NCBI GenBank assembly: GCA_945897915.1 | Contig: CAMDGB010000013.1 | Coordinates: forward strand, 1 to 52,300 | DNA length: 52,300 nucleotides | Origin: Chryseobacterium gleum | GTDB lineage: Bacteria; Bacteroidota; Bacteroidia; Flavobacteriales; Flavobacteriaceae | Direction of reading: 5' to 3' | Shown here: in pieces, positions 41,953 to 49,997 of the stretch | How the letters are laid out: each line of letters opens with the position of its first letter | How positions within the stretch are numbered: the first letter of the stretch is position 1 | The notes under the pieces: generated by a model | The model's database searches: none | What the model saw: only the letters and a program-made list of their open reading frames with translations | Told to the model about the DNA's origin: nothing | Position numbers and translations under genes: made by a program

Positions 41953-42063
41953 ATGGCTAAAAGTCAAGACGCAAAAAAGGTTCAAAAAAAGGAACCTTTA
42001 AAAACCGCTAAGGAAAAAAAAGAAGAAAAGCGCGATAAAAAAAATAATCCGAAACGAGATTAA
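41953..42063 (+). CDS. 36-residue lysine-rich protein
   Basis: A short frame, MAKSQDAKKVQKKEPLKTAK followed by EKKEEKRDKKNNPKRD, with half the residues Lys, Arg or Glu and no hydrophobic core. It has the three marks of a real gene: an upstream promoter-like element, an ATG with an A-rich leader, and its own hairpin terminator 7 bases after the stop. Similar small basic proteins that begin MAKS are, as I recall, widely conserved in Flavobacteria without known function; nucleic-acid or ribosome binding is a guess from charge. Such genes are usually missed by annotation. Confidence 0.65.
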   Translation: MAKSQDAKKVQKKEPLKTAKEKKEEKRDKKNNPKRD

Positions 42064-42070
42064 ATAACCT

Positions 42071-42103
42071 GTCCTGAATTAGCAATAATTGAGGACTTTT
42101 TTT
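42071..42103 (+). terminator. terminator of the lysine-rich small-protein gene
   Basis: GTCCT and AATTA (42071-42081) pair with TAATT and AGGAC (42086-42096) around a GCAA loop, with one G-G mismatch, followed by seven T residues. It marks the preceding 36-codon frame as a transcription unit. Confidence 0.8.
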
Positions 42104-42137
42104 GTGCTAAACTTTTAGTACTTTTACAAAAAAAAAA

Positions 42138-42527
42138 ATGATCTATTCCGAGCAGATAAATATTATATTTGAGCACCTAAAAACCAGTTTAGCAAATGGC
42201 ACTTTTGCTAAGTTGACTTTGGGTAAAACCATTGGAAAAACCGAGTTAACAAATATATATTTTCGTACGATTGTAGAGAATGAAACTTTGAAATTTAATG
42301 TTACTTTTAGATATCTATCTGAAGAAATTATAGAAATTAAACCAATAGAAGACTTGGTTATGCTTTTAAGTCAATACCTAAACAACCCGTTTTTAACGGT
42401 GATTTTATTTACCACAGAAAAAGATATTTTGATAAAACTTAACAAAAAACGCATTGCAACAGTAACAGAAATGGACAATACGTTTAAAAACGCAGATCCT
42501 GTTTTGTTAGAATACTTGAAGAAATAA
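42138..42527 (+). CDS. orphan 129-residue protein, possibly the N-terminal domain of a larger SAM methyltransferase family
   Basis: A 129-residue soluble protein. Segments such as LKTSLANGTFAKLTLGKTIG, TFRYLSEEIIEIKPIEDLVM and LTVILFTTEKDILIKLNKKR resemble, from memory, the first ~125 residues of ~390-residue Bacteroidota SAM-dependent methyltransferases whose catalytic domain follows. Here the frame ends with EYLKK and a stop only 7 bases before the convergent GlcD-like gene, so the methyltransferase part is absent. Either the domain stands alone in this lineage or the gene has lost its 3' half. No catalytic residue is visible, and the resemblance needs a database search. Confidence 0.55.
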   Translation: MIYSEQINIIFEHLKTSLANGTFAKLTLGKTIGKTELTNIYFRTIVENETLKFNVTFRYLSEEIIEIKPIEDLVMLLSQYLNNPFLTVILFTTEKDILIKLNKKRIATVTEMDNTFKNADPVLLEYLKK

Positions 42528-42534
42528 AACTCTT

Positions 42535-43938
42535 TTACAATTCATCAGGGAAAATTTTCCCAGGATTTAAAATATTGTTAGGATCAAAAACGGCTTTAAT
42601 TCGTTCCATAAGTTCCAAATGACCCTTATTAAAAGCAATATCCATATAGTTTTTTTGTACCAATCCAATGCCGTGTTCTCCAGATAATGTTCCTTTTAAT
42701 GAAACTGTCAATGCAAAAATTTCTCGAATTCCTTTTGGAACTTCAGTTTTCCAATTGTCATCAGTCATTGTGCCTTTGATAATATTTACGTGTAAATTTC
42801 CATCACCAGCGTGTCCATAACAAACTGATTGAAATCCATATTTTGAACCAATTTCCTTAATTCCTTTTAATAATTTTGGCAACTCATAACGCGGAACCAC
42901 TGTGTCTTCTTCTTTATAAATAGAATTTGCTTTAACGGCTTCTGCAACACCTCTGCGCATTTTCCAAAGGGCGTTTTTTTGATCTTCTGTATCTGCAAAT
43001 AATACTTCATCAATTTCAAATTGTTCCACAACTTCTAATATTTTTTCGGCTTCTTGCATTAAAATTTCTGGGTAATTTCCATCTACTTCAATTAGCAAAT
43101 GAGCTTGATGTTCTGGTTTTACATCTACAGAAATACCTTCTAAATGAGTAACTGACCAATCTATTGCATCGCGCTCCATAAATTCTAAGGCACTGGGTAC
43201 AATTCCAGCTCTAAATATAGCAGAAACCGCTTCACAAGCTTGAGAAGCTTTATAAAAAGGAACCAATAACAACACATTATGTGTGTTTTGCGGTATTAGT
43301 TTTAAAACAATTTTGGTTACAATTCCTAAAGTTCCTTCACTTCCCACCATCAATTGGGTAAGGTTATAACCTGTTGAATTTTTTAATGTATTTGCCCCGG
43401 TCCAAATAATAGCACCCGTTGGTAAAACCACTTCTAAATTCAATACATAATCTTTTGTTACGCCATATTTTACCGCACGAGCACCACCAGCATTTTCGGC
43501 AACGTTGCCGCCTATCCAACAACTTCCCATACTGCTTGGATCTACAGGATAAAATAGGTTTTTTTGGCCAACTGCATCTCGTAATACTTGAGTAATAACA
43601 GCCGGTTCGGTGATGACTTGTAAATTATTTTCGTCTATTTCTATAATTTTATTTAATCGCTCTAGCGATAAGCCAATGCCTCCAAAAACAGATAATGCAC
43701 CACCACTCAAACCAGTTCTTGCGCCTATTGGTGTAGTTGGTATTTTATATTGATTGGCTACAATTAAAATTTCTGAAATTTCTTGTGCATTAGCGGGTTT
43801 AAGAACTACTTGTGGCGGAAATGACAAATCTTCAGTTTCATCATGACCAAAATGCAAAAGTGTTTCTGCATCCGTAAAAATATAATTTTCGCCTACAATA
43901 GTGGTTAATTTTTGGTAAGCTTCTGTACTGAAATTCAT
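42535..43938 (-). CDS. FAD-binding oxidoreductase (GlcD / D-lactate dehydrogenase family)
   Basis: A 467-residue member of the vanillyl-alcohol-oxidase-fold, FAD-linked D-2-hydroxyacid dehydrogenases. The FAD part has PTTPIGARTGLSGGALSVFG, GSCWIGGNVAENAGGARAVK and LMVGSEGTLGIVTKIVLKLI; the substrate cap ends with YGHAGDGNLHVNIIKG and LSGEHGIGLVQKNY, and the tail is DPNNILNPGKIFPDE. It would oxidise glycolate, D-lactate or a similar acid and pass electrons to the quinone pool or an Fe-S partner; no partner subunit is next to it. It converges on the orphan gene above. Confidence 0.93.
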   Translation of the reverse strand: MNFSTEAYQKLTTIVGENYIFTDAETLLHFGHDETEDLSFPPQVVLKPANAQEISEILIVANQYKIPTTPIGARTGLSGGALSVFGGIGLSLERLNKIIEIDENNLQVITEPAVITQVLRDAVGQKNLFYPVDPSSMGSCWIGGNVAENAGGARAVKYGVTKDYVLNLEVVLPTGAIIWTGANTLKNSTGYNLTQLMVGSEGTLGIVTKIVLKLIPQNTHNVLLLVPFYKASQACEAVSAIFRAGIVPSALEFMERDAIDWSVTHLEGISVDVKPEHQAHLLIEVDGNYPEILMQEAEKILEVVEQFEIDEVLFADTEDQKNALWKMRRGVAEAVKANSIYKEEDTVVPRYELPKLLKGIKEIGSKYGFQSVCYGHAGDGNLHVNIIKGTMTDDNWKTEVPKGIREIFALTVSLKGTLSGEHGIGLVQKNYMDIAFNKGHLELMERIKAVFDPNNILNPGKIFPDEL

Positions 43939-44000
43939 AGTTTTATGTTTTTTTACCTCTAAATTTCGAAGGAATCGAATAGTACAGGTTTGGTGTTATT

Positions 44001-44031
44001 TTGTTTTTTGAAATTGAATTTACTTCTTTTG
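44001..44031 (+). promoter_or_regulatory. possible promoter of the Flavo-1-like RNA
   Basis: TTG (44001-44003), 20 bases, then TTCTTTTG (44024-44031), one mismatch from TAnnTTTG. The expected start, about seven bases on, falls just before the conserved RNA at 44044. Confidence 0.4.
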
Positions 44032-44043
44032 AAAACTAATGCC

Positions 44044-44126
44044 CTAGCCCTGATAGGAGCAGTATCCTTATATTTTACTTGTTAAAGAGTAAAATATAAG
44101 ATTTAGCGGATAGCAGGAATGGCTTC
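44044..44126 (+). ncRNA. Flavo-1-like structured RNA
   Basis: A compact region with the primary-sequence marks I recall for the Flavo-1 motif: AGCCCTGATAGGAGCAGT at the left and AGCGGATAGCAGGAATGGCT at the right. Its middle is a perfect 13-bp hairpin (CTTATATTTTACT at 44067-44079 with AGTAAAATATAAG at 44088-44100, 8-base loop). The ends pair too: AGC (44046-44048) with GCT (44122-44124), and CCTG (44049-44052) with CAGG (44114-44117). Flavo-1 is a Bacteroidota noncoding RNA class of unknown function. Covariance against Rfam would decide. Confidence 0.75.
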
Positions 44127-44166
44127 TTTTAAAAAAAATTATTACTTTTACACAAAGCGATTTTAA

Positions 44167-45249
44167 TTGAGTAAAAATAATAAAATATCTGCACTTTCCG
44201 AAAAAGACGGAATAATAAAACCTGAAATACTAAGTTCTCAGGTAGCAAAGCACATTCAGGCATTTAGAAAGCTAGAAATTAGTGCGGCAGAATTGATTGA
44301 AAAAATTATTTTAGGCGACAAAGTGGCTTTAAGTAGAGCCATTACTTTAATTGAAAGCACCAACCCAATCCATTTTGAAAAAGCGAATGAAGTCATTAAT
44401 GGTTGTTTGCCCTATGCGAATCAATCAGTTCGAATTGGTATTACAGGTGTTCCTGGTGTAGGAAAAAGTACTTTTATAGAAGCGTTTGGAACACACTTAA
44501 CCAGCATTGGTAAAAAAGTAGCGGTTTTAGCTGTTGATCCAAGCAGTACACTGAGTCACGGAAGTATTTTGGGCGACAAAACCCGAATGGAAGAATTGGT
44601 AAAAGATGAATTCGCATTTATACGACCAAGTGCGTCGGGTGAAAGCTTAGGTGGTGTGGCAAGAAAAACTCGAGAAGCGATTATTTTATGTGAAGCTTGC
44701 GGATTTGATACAATAATTATTGAAACTGTTGGTGTGGGACAAAGTGAAACTGCCGTGCACAGTATGGTAGATTTCTTTTTGCTTTTGAAAATTTCGGGAG
44801 CTGGTGATGAATTACAAGGCATAAAACGAGGTATTATGGAAATGGCTGATGCAGTTTTAATTAATAAAGCAGATGGCGACAACATACAAAAGGCAAAAAT
44901 GGCACAAATAGAGTTTAATCGTGCTTTGCATTTGTTTCCTATTAAAGATTCAGATTGGCAACCAAAAGTTACAACTTGCAGCTCGCTTACATTAGATGGT
45001 ATTTCGGAAGTTTATGAGATTATCTTAGAATATATTTCACAAACTACTCAATCTGGTTATTTTAATGCCAACCGAGAATCACAAAACCAATATTGGATGA
45101 TTGAAACTATTAATGAACAACTGAAAAATAGCTTTTACCAACATCCAGAAATTATCAAACAATTAGAATCTGTAAAAAAACAAGTAGTACAACACAAAAT
45201 ATCTCCTTTTTTAGGCGCCAAGTATTTATTGGAACTTTTTAAGAAATAA
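44167..45249 (+). CDS. meaB: methylmalonyl-CoA mutase-associated GTPase MeaB
   Basis: A G3E-type GTPase that loads and protects adenosylcobalamin on methylmalonyl-CoA mutase. The 360 residues contain Walker A GVPGVGKSTFIEAFGTHL, switch region AVDPSSTLSHGSILGDKTRM, SGESLGGVARKTREAIILCE, Walker B-like FDTIIIETVGVGQSETAV and the guanine-specificity motif LINKADGDN. The start is the TTG at 44167, since no ATG gives the full N-terminus. It lies 41 bases after the Flavo-1-like RNA. The mutase genes are not in this window. Its presence implies the cell uses cobalamin, which bears on the CarH-like regulator at 36 kb. Confidence 0.94.
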   Translation: MSKNNKISALSEKDGIIKPEILSSQVAKHIQAFRKLEISAAELIEKIILGDKVALSRAITLIESTNPIHFEKANEVINGCLPYANQSVRIGITGVPGVGKSTFIEAFGTHLTSIGKKVAVLAVDPSSTLSHGSILGDKTRMEELVKDEFAFIRPSASGESLGGVARKTREAIILCEACGFDTIIIETVGVGQSETAVHSMVDFFLLLKISGAGDELQGIKRGIMEMADAVLINKADGDNIQKAKMAQIEFNRALHLFPIKDSDWQPKVTTCSSLTLDGISEVYEIILEYISQTTQSGYFNANRESQNQYWMIETINEQLKNSFYQHPEIIKQLESVKKQVVQHKISPFLGAKYLLELFKK

Positions 45250-45304
45250 GGTATCAAGTTATTGCGAACTAATTTCTAAAACAAATAAACATAAATATCA
45301 TTAC

Positions 45305-45769
45305 ATGCAAAATATTGAAACAGTATTACAATTAGAAGACGAAATAGCTATTATTGAAGCCGTAGGAACTCATATTTGGGATAAAAAGCAAAAAACAGAT
45401 TTAAACCACGCTGAGAAAACATTTGTTCTTGTAGATATTTTTGAAGCTGCGATGAATGAAGGTGGTTTGCATTATTTCTTTAGCAATGAAAGTGGCGATT
45501 TTGCTGCTGAAATTATTCAAGCGTATAAAGAGATTGAAGCTACTAAAACAACTGCTTTACTGACCAAAGCTTTTCAGTTATTTACAGTAAAATATACCGA
45601 AAACACAACAAAAAGACAAGAAGTTATTACCAAGATTGATGAAAAAATCATCTCAGGTTGGGAAGACTTAGATGAAATTTTCTTTACTGAAGAAGAGGAA
45701 GATGTCGTAGCGCTTATTGTAGCTTATATTCGAAAAAATAAAACAAAATTTCTTAACAAATTCGTGTAA
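45305..45769 (+). CDS. DMP19-like (DUF4375) protein
   Basis: A 154-residue soluble, mostly helical and acidic protein. The central NEGGLHYFFSNESGDFAAEI matches the G-G-x-x-x-F-F-x-N-x-x-G-D pattern of the DMP19/DUF4375 family, followed by a long helix and a charged tail EDLDEIFFTEEEEDVVALI. DMP19 of Neisseria is described as a DNA-mimic protein; whether that carries over here is unknown. It is 55 bases after meaB and 49 bases before the ABC ATPase, all on the same strand. Confidence 0.75.
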   Translation: MQNIETVLQLEDEIAIIEAVGTHIWDKKQKTDLNHAEKTFVLVDIFEAAMNEGGLHYFFSNESGDFAAEIIQAYKEIEATKTTALLTKAFQLFTVKYTENTTKRQEVITKIDEKIISGWEDLDEIFFTEEEEDVVALIVAYIRKNKTKFLNKFV

Positions 45770-45818
45770 CACGATACCGTTTCTGTCGTCTTACTTATAA
45801 CTTAAATAAGTAAAACTA

Positions 45819-46715
45819 TTGGAAACTATATTAAAAATTACCAATCTACACAAAAAATACGGCAAGGTACATGCGGTTAATAACGTTTCCATTGAAATAA
45901 AAAAAGGAAATGTTTACGGAATTTTGGGTCCTAATGGTTCTGGAAAATCTACGACTTTAGGCATTGTACTAAATGTGGTTAACAAAACTTCTGGAGAATT
46001 CGAATGGTTTAACGGTGATTATTCTACCCATGAAGCCCTAAAAAAAGTCGGTGCAATCATCGAACGTCCCAACTTTTACCCTTATATGTCTGCGGAAGAC
46101 AATTTAAAATTAGTTTGCAAAATAAAAAATATTCCTTTTACAAAAGTCTCCGAAAAATTAGAATTAGTAGGTCTTTTAGAAAGAAAAGACAGCAAATTTA
46201 AAACATTTTCTTTAGGAATGAAACAGCGTTTGGCGATTGCTTCTGCCTTATTAAATGATCCGGAAATTTTAATTTTAGATGAGCCTACAAATGGCTTAGA
46301 TCCACAAGGAATTAGACAAATTAGAGATTTAATTCGAATTATTGCCAACCAAGGCACTACTATTCTGCTAGCTTCTCACTTATTAGACGAAGTAGAAAAA
46401 GTTTGTTCACATGTTATTGTAATAAGAAACGGCGTTGCATTGTACCAAGGAGCAGTTGACGGTATTACTTCAAACGAAGGCTTTTTTGAATTGGAATCAG
46501 ATAATTTAGCACAATTAAAAACCGCGCTTCAATCTTTTCCGCAAATTGAAAAAATTGAAGAAGACGATTCGAAAGTAATGGTGTATTTAAATGCAAATTT
46601 AGAAGCTTCAGAACTAAATTCGCATTTGTTTAAACAAAACATTACGCTTACACATTTAGTAAAAAGAAAGCACAGTTTAGAAGAACAGTTTTTAGAATTA
46701 ACAAAACAAAAATAA
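45819..46715 (+). CDS. ABC-2 type transporter ATP-binding protein
   Basis: A 298-residue ATPase with a single nucleotide-binding domain: Walker A ILGPNGSGKSTTLGIV, signature FSLGMKQRLAIASALL, Walker B ILILDEPTNGLDPQGI and the LLASHLLDEVEKVCSH switch histidine, followed by a C-terminal ~80-residue regulatory domain typical of the NatA/CcmA-like group. The start is the TTG at 45819. It pairs with the membrane protein 54 bases downstream as an exporter; the substrate is unknown. A 7-nt periodic leader fills the space between them. Confidence 0.93.
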   Translation: METILKITNLHKKYGKVHAVNNVSIEIKKGNVYGILGPNGSGKSTTLGIVLNVVNKTSGEFEWFNGDYSTHEALKKVGAIIERPNFYPYMSAEDNLKLVCKIKNIPFTKVSEKLELVGLLERKDSKFKTFSLGMKQRLAIASALLNDPEILILDEPTNGLDPQGIRQIRDLIRIIANQGTTILLASHLLDEVEKVCSHVIVIRNGVALYQGAVDGITSNEGFFELESDNLAQLKTALQSFPQIEKIEEDDSKVMVYLNANLEASELNSHLFKQNITLTHLVKRKHSLEEQFLELTKQK

Positions 46716-46769
46716 AATTTCAAATTTCAAATTCCAAATCCTTATACCCAAAACCTTATACCCAAAAAA
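46716..46769 (+). repeat. 7-nt periodic leader between ABC ATPase and permease genes
   Basis: The entire gap is periodic with step 7. TTTCAAA occurs twice and TTCCAAA once (46718-46738); then a unit pair TCCTTAT/ACCCAAA (46739-46752) is followed by its near copy ACCTTAT/ACCCAAA (46753-46766). Three A residues precede the ATG at 46770. Confidence 0.65.
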
Positions 46770-47624
46770 ATGAAAAGATTACTCTCTATAGAATTACAAA
46801 AAATATGGCAAAATAAAGCCAGCAGAATACTAACCATAATATATTTTTTATCGCTATCCTTATTAGCTACTGTAGCATTAATTGAATTCGATTTTGGGGT
46901 TTTTAATTTTGAAGCAGCTAAAAGTGGGTTTTTTAACTTTCCGTACATTTGGCACTTTACAACATTCATTGCCTCCTGGCTAAAAATATTTTTGGCAGTA
47001 ATTATCGTTTCTATGATTGCCAACGAATACAGTTATGGTACATTAAAACAAAATTTAATAGACGGCATGTCTAAAAAAGAATTTTTATTATCAAAAGTAT
47101 ATACCATTTTAGTGTTCTCATTAGTTTCTACCATTTTGGTATTTGTAATTAGTTTGATATTAGGTCTAAAATATTCTTCATTTACAGAAATTGGTATTAT
47201 TTTTTCTGATTTAGAATATTTGCTTGCTTACTTTTTAAAACATGTAGCATTTTTCTCATTCTGTTTATTTCTAGCTTTATTGATAAAACGATCTGCTTTT
47301 ACATTGGGGTTTATTTTTGTTTGGTTTTTAGGTGAAAACATAGGCCATGCCATTTTAAAATATCAAATTTTAGGTTATAAGCATAATGATAAAGACACAG
47401 TAGTAATAGATTGGGTTAAAAATGTACTACCATTAGAATCGATGTCAAATTTAATTGTTGAACCCTTTACTAGATTAAATTTTATAAAATCGGTAACGAA
47501 TACTATAGGCGCAACTATTGAAAAAAATTATGCTGTACAACCTATTAACATTGGAATTGTACTTTTTTGGACATGCTTATTCTTATTTTTATCTTTTTAC
47601 ATCCTTAAAAAACGAGATTTATAG
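46770..47624 (+). CDS. ABC-2 type transporter permease
   Basis: A 284-residue membrane protein with six hydrophobic segments (near residues 20-40, 70-90, 115-140, 155-185, 190-205 and 255-280) and the conserved cytoplasmic stretch SMIANEYSYGTLKQNLIDGM, plus SKKEFLLSKVYTILVFSLV, which couples to the ATPase. It forms the exporter with the preceding gene. Part of its C-terminal coding sequence is shared with the upstream region of the next gene, which starts 16 bases after its stop. Confidence 0.87.
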   Translation: MKRLLSIELQKIWQNKASRILTIIYFLSLSLLATVALIEFDFGVFNFEAAKSGFFNFPYIWHFTTFIASWLKIFLAVIIVSMIANEYSYGTLKQNLIDGMSKKEFLLSKVYTILVFSLVSTILVFVISLILGLKYSSFTEIGIIFSDLEYLLAYFLKHVAFFSFCLFLALLIKRSAFTLGFIFVWFLGENIGHAILKYQILGYKHNDKDTVVIDWVKNVLPLESMSNLIVEPFTRLNFIKSVTNTIGATIEKNYAVQPINIGIVLFWTCLFLFLSFYILKKRDL

Positions 47625-47632
47625 TATCTTTG
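47625..47632 (+). promoter_or_regulatory. -7 box just before the type IX cargo gene
   Basis: TATCTTTG is a perfect TAnnTTTG ending only 8 bases before the ATG at 47641. Transcription from it would start about 1-3 bases before the start codon. No clear -33 TTG is seen. Confidence 0.45.
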
Positions 47633-47640
47633 GTGATGCT

Positions 47641-49629
47641 ATGAAAAAAATAATATTTATATTTTTTGGCGTTTTATTTAACGTTGGCGTTTCGCAAAAT
47701 ATAACTGTAAATCAAACCTTTACAGCACAACAACTAATTGAAAATATTTTAGTTAATAGCGGTTGTGTTTATGTAAGTAACTTTTCTGCAACTGGCGGAA
47801 ATTTTGGTGCGGGTGACTTGAGTTTTGGGTATTTTAACGCTAATAGTTCTGTCTTTCCTTTTCAAGAAGGTATTATTTTAAGTACCGGAAAATTAAACTC
47901 AGCAGTTGGACCAAATACAAATTTTTCAGATTCAGGTATTGGAATGGGATGGAATGGAGACCCCGATTTAAATACTGCATTGAGTCTAACTAACACATTT
48001 AATGCTACTGTATTAGAATTCGATTTTATACCAAATGCAAATACAATTAGCTTTGATTATATTTTTGCGTCCGAACAATATCTTTTAAACCCCAGTTCTA
48101 ATCAATGTAATTTTTCCGATGGCTTTGCTTTTCTGTTAAAGGAAGCTAGTGCTACTAATTATCAAAATTTAGCGTTAGTACCTGGCACCTCAATTCCTGT
48201 TAAAATAAATACCGTAAGAGGAAGTGGTACAATTTGCCCTGCCGCTAATGAGACCTATTTTGATGCCTTTAATACAGGAACTTACCCATCAGCATTTGAT
48301 GGGCAAACCAAAATTTTAACCGCAAAAGCAACAGTAATTCCTGGTACCTTATATCATATAAAATTAGTAATTGCCGATGAGGGAAACGCACGATATGATT
48401 CCGGGATATTTTTGAGAGCTGGTAGTTTTGTTTCTGAAAAAGACTTAGGTCCGAATAGATTAATCGCCACCGGAAATTCACTTTGTACAAATGAAATTTT
48501 AACATTAAACGCTACACAAACCGGCGCTACAAATTACCACTGGTTCAAAAACGGAAATCCCGTTGGAACTAATAGTGCCACTTATGACGTGACTTCAGCA
48601 GATACTTACACTGTAGAGATAACTATTAATAACACTTGCATAATTACAGGTTCAATTGAAATAGAATATGCTCCAAATATTACACCATCAACTACCAGTT
48701 TTACAGCTTGTGATTTGAATTCGGATGGACTTGCCGACTTTGATTTGAACTCCATTAAAACACAAATTTTCAACAATTTACCCAATAATTATGCTGTAGC
48801 TCTATTTGAATCTACCTCAGGAACTATTGCTTTACCGGCAAACTTTACGAATACAGTCCCAAATCAACAAGTTATTTATGCTCGAATCATTTCACTTGAA
48901 AATTGCTATTCTAACATACCAATTACTTTAAACGTAATTTCATCTGGAGGTATTATAGCCCCCGAAATAATAAATATTTGCAATAATATTCCGAAAAACA
49001 TTAGTGCTCCAAGTGGTTTTTCTAATTATAGTTGGAATACTTTACCTGTTCAAATTTCACAAAACATAACCATTTCAAATGCAGGAAATTATGTAGTTAC
49101 ATTAACAAGTGCCAATGGTTGCACTAATACAAAAACATTTACTGCTAGTAATACTGAAATTGCCACAATCACAAACATTGAAGTAAACGATTTTGAGGAG
49201 GATTTAACCGCAACAGTTACTATTTCCGGAAATGGAAATTACACTTATTCAATTGATGGAATCAACTTTCAAAATACACCCATTTTTAATTTGCCTGATG
49301 CTGGAGAATACATAGTTTATGTAAAAGAAGAGAATTGCGGAACCGTTTCTGATACTTTTTTTGCTATTTCCTATCCAAAATTTTTCACACCAAATGGTGA
49401 TTCTTTTAATGATACTTGGCAAATAAAAAATTTAGAAAAAAAAGGGTTAGAAAACAGTAAAATTTATATTTTTGATAGATTTGGCAAACTAATAAAAGAA
49501 ATAAATAAAACCAACACCAGTTGGGACGGAACTTTTAACAAACAAATTCTTCCTTCAACAGATTATTGGTTTGTATTGGAAGCCACAAACGGCAAAAACA
49601 TAAAAGGCCATTTTAGTTTAAAACGATGA
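47641..49629 (+). CDS. secreted protein with choice-of-anchor L domain and T9SS type B sorting domain
   Basis: A 662-residue secreted protein. Signal peptide MKKIIFIFFGVLFNVGVSQN. Residues ~25-265 match the choice-of-anchor L domain (TAQQLIENILVNSGCVYVSN, GIILSTGKL, NTISFDYIFASEQY, LVIADEGNARYDSGIFL). Residues ~285-560 are Ig-like/PKD-like repeats (LCTNEILTLNATQTGATNYH, SYNWNT-type segment). The last ~90 residues are the gliding-motility-associated C-terminal domain: FFTPNGDSFNDTWQI, FDRFGKLIKEI, SWDGTFNKQILPSTDYWFVL. This directs secretion by the type IX system. The ATG at 47641 is chosen because it starts the signal peptide. Confidence 0.92.
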   Translation: MKKIIFIFFGVLFNVGVSQNITVNQTFTAQQLIENILVNSGCVYVSNFSATGGNFGAGDLSFGYFNANSSVFPFQEGIILSTGKLNSAVGPNTNFSDSGIGMGWNGDPDLNTALSLTNTFNATVLEFDFIPNANTISFDYIFASEQYLLNPSSNQCNFSDGFAFLLKEASATNYQNLALVPGTSIPVKINTVRGSGTICPAANETYFDAFNTGTYPSAFDGQTKILTAKATVIPGTLYHIKLVIADEGNARYDSGIFLRAGSFVSEKDLGPNRLIATGNSLCTNEILTLNATQTGATNYHWFKNGNPVGTNSATYDVTSADTYTVEITINNTCIITGSIEIEYAPNITPSTTSFTACDLNSDGLADFDLNSIKTQIFNNLPNNYAVALFESTSGTIALPANFTNTVPNQQVIYARIISLENCYSNIPITLNVISSGGIIAPEIINICNNIPKNISAPSGFSNYSWNTLPVQISQNITISNAGNYVVTLTSANGCTNTKTFTASNTEIATITNIEVNDFEEDLTATVTISGNGNYTYSIDGINFQNTPIFNLPDAGEYIVYVKEENCGTVSDTFFAISYPKFFTPNGDSFNDTWQIKNLEKKGLENSKIYIFDRFGKLIKEINKTNTSWDGTFNKQILPSTDYWFVLEATNGKNIKGHFSLKR

Positions 49630-49997
49630 TAAAAAATATATTTTTAGTACTCCTTGGTGGCGGAATTGGCAGCGTAGCCAGATATTTATTAAGTTATTTT
49701 CTAACTAAAAATAACACAACACATTTTCCTTGGGCAACTTTCATTGCAAATGGGTTAGGCTGTTTGTTTATTGGCTTACTTTTTGGCTACATTCAAAAAA
49801 ATAATTTACAAAGCGAAACTTTAAAACTCTTTCTTATTACTGGTTTTTGTGGTGGTTTTACAACTTTTTCTACATTTAGTTTAGAAAATATTCAATTTAT
49901 TCAAAATCAAAATTATAACTTAGCCGTACTTTACACATTAACTTCAATAATCTTAGGTTTTTTCGGAGTTATAATTGGATTAAAACTATATAATTAA
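49626..49997 (+). CDS. crcB: fluoride efflux channel CrcB/Fluc
   Basis: A 123-residue four-helix membrane protein that exports fluoride as a dual-topology dimer. Family marks are GGGIGSVARYLLSYFLT, FIANGLGCLFIGLLFG and GFCGGFTTFSTFSLENI (the FTTFSTF phenylalanine track). Length is normal. It overlaps the previous stop by four bases (ATGA) and the next start by one, so it is part of a coupled run. No fluoride riboswitch can fit ahead of it, so expression follows its neighbours. Confidence 0.94.
   Translation: MIKNIFLVLLGGGIGSVARYLLSYFLTKNNTTHFPWATFIANGLGCLFIGLLFGYIQKNNLQSETLKLFLITGFCGGFTTFSTFSLENIQFIQNQNYNLAVLYTLTSIILGFFGVIIGLKLYN

Noticed and set aside
43939..44043. Cobalamin riboswitch upstream of meaB
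   Set aside because: No B12-box-like sequence or multi-helix element was seen; the structured part of the gap matches the Flavo-1 type instead.
45791..45813. Inverted repeat TTACTTAT / ATAAGTAA just before the ABC ATPase start
   Set aside because: It is an 8-bp AT-only stem; in DNA this AT-rich it is expected by chance, and it lacks a T-tract or conservation evidence.
49600..49640. Fluoride riboswitch in front of crcB
   Set aside because: crcB overlaps the preceding gene by four bases and no crcB-motif RNA structure can be seen inside that coding sequence.
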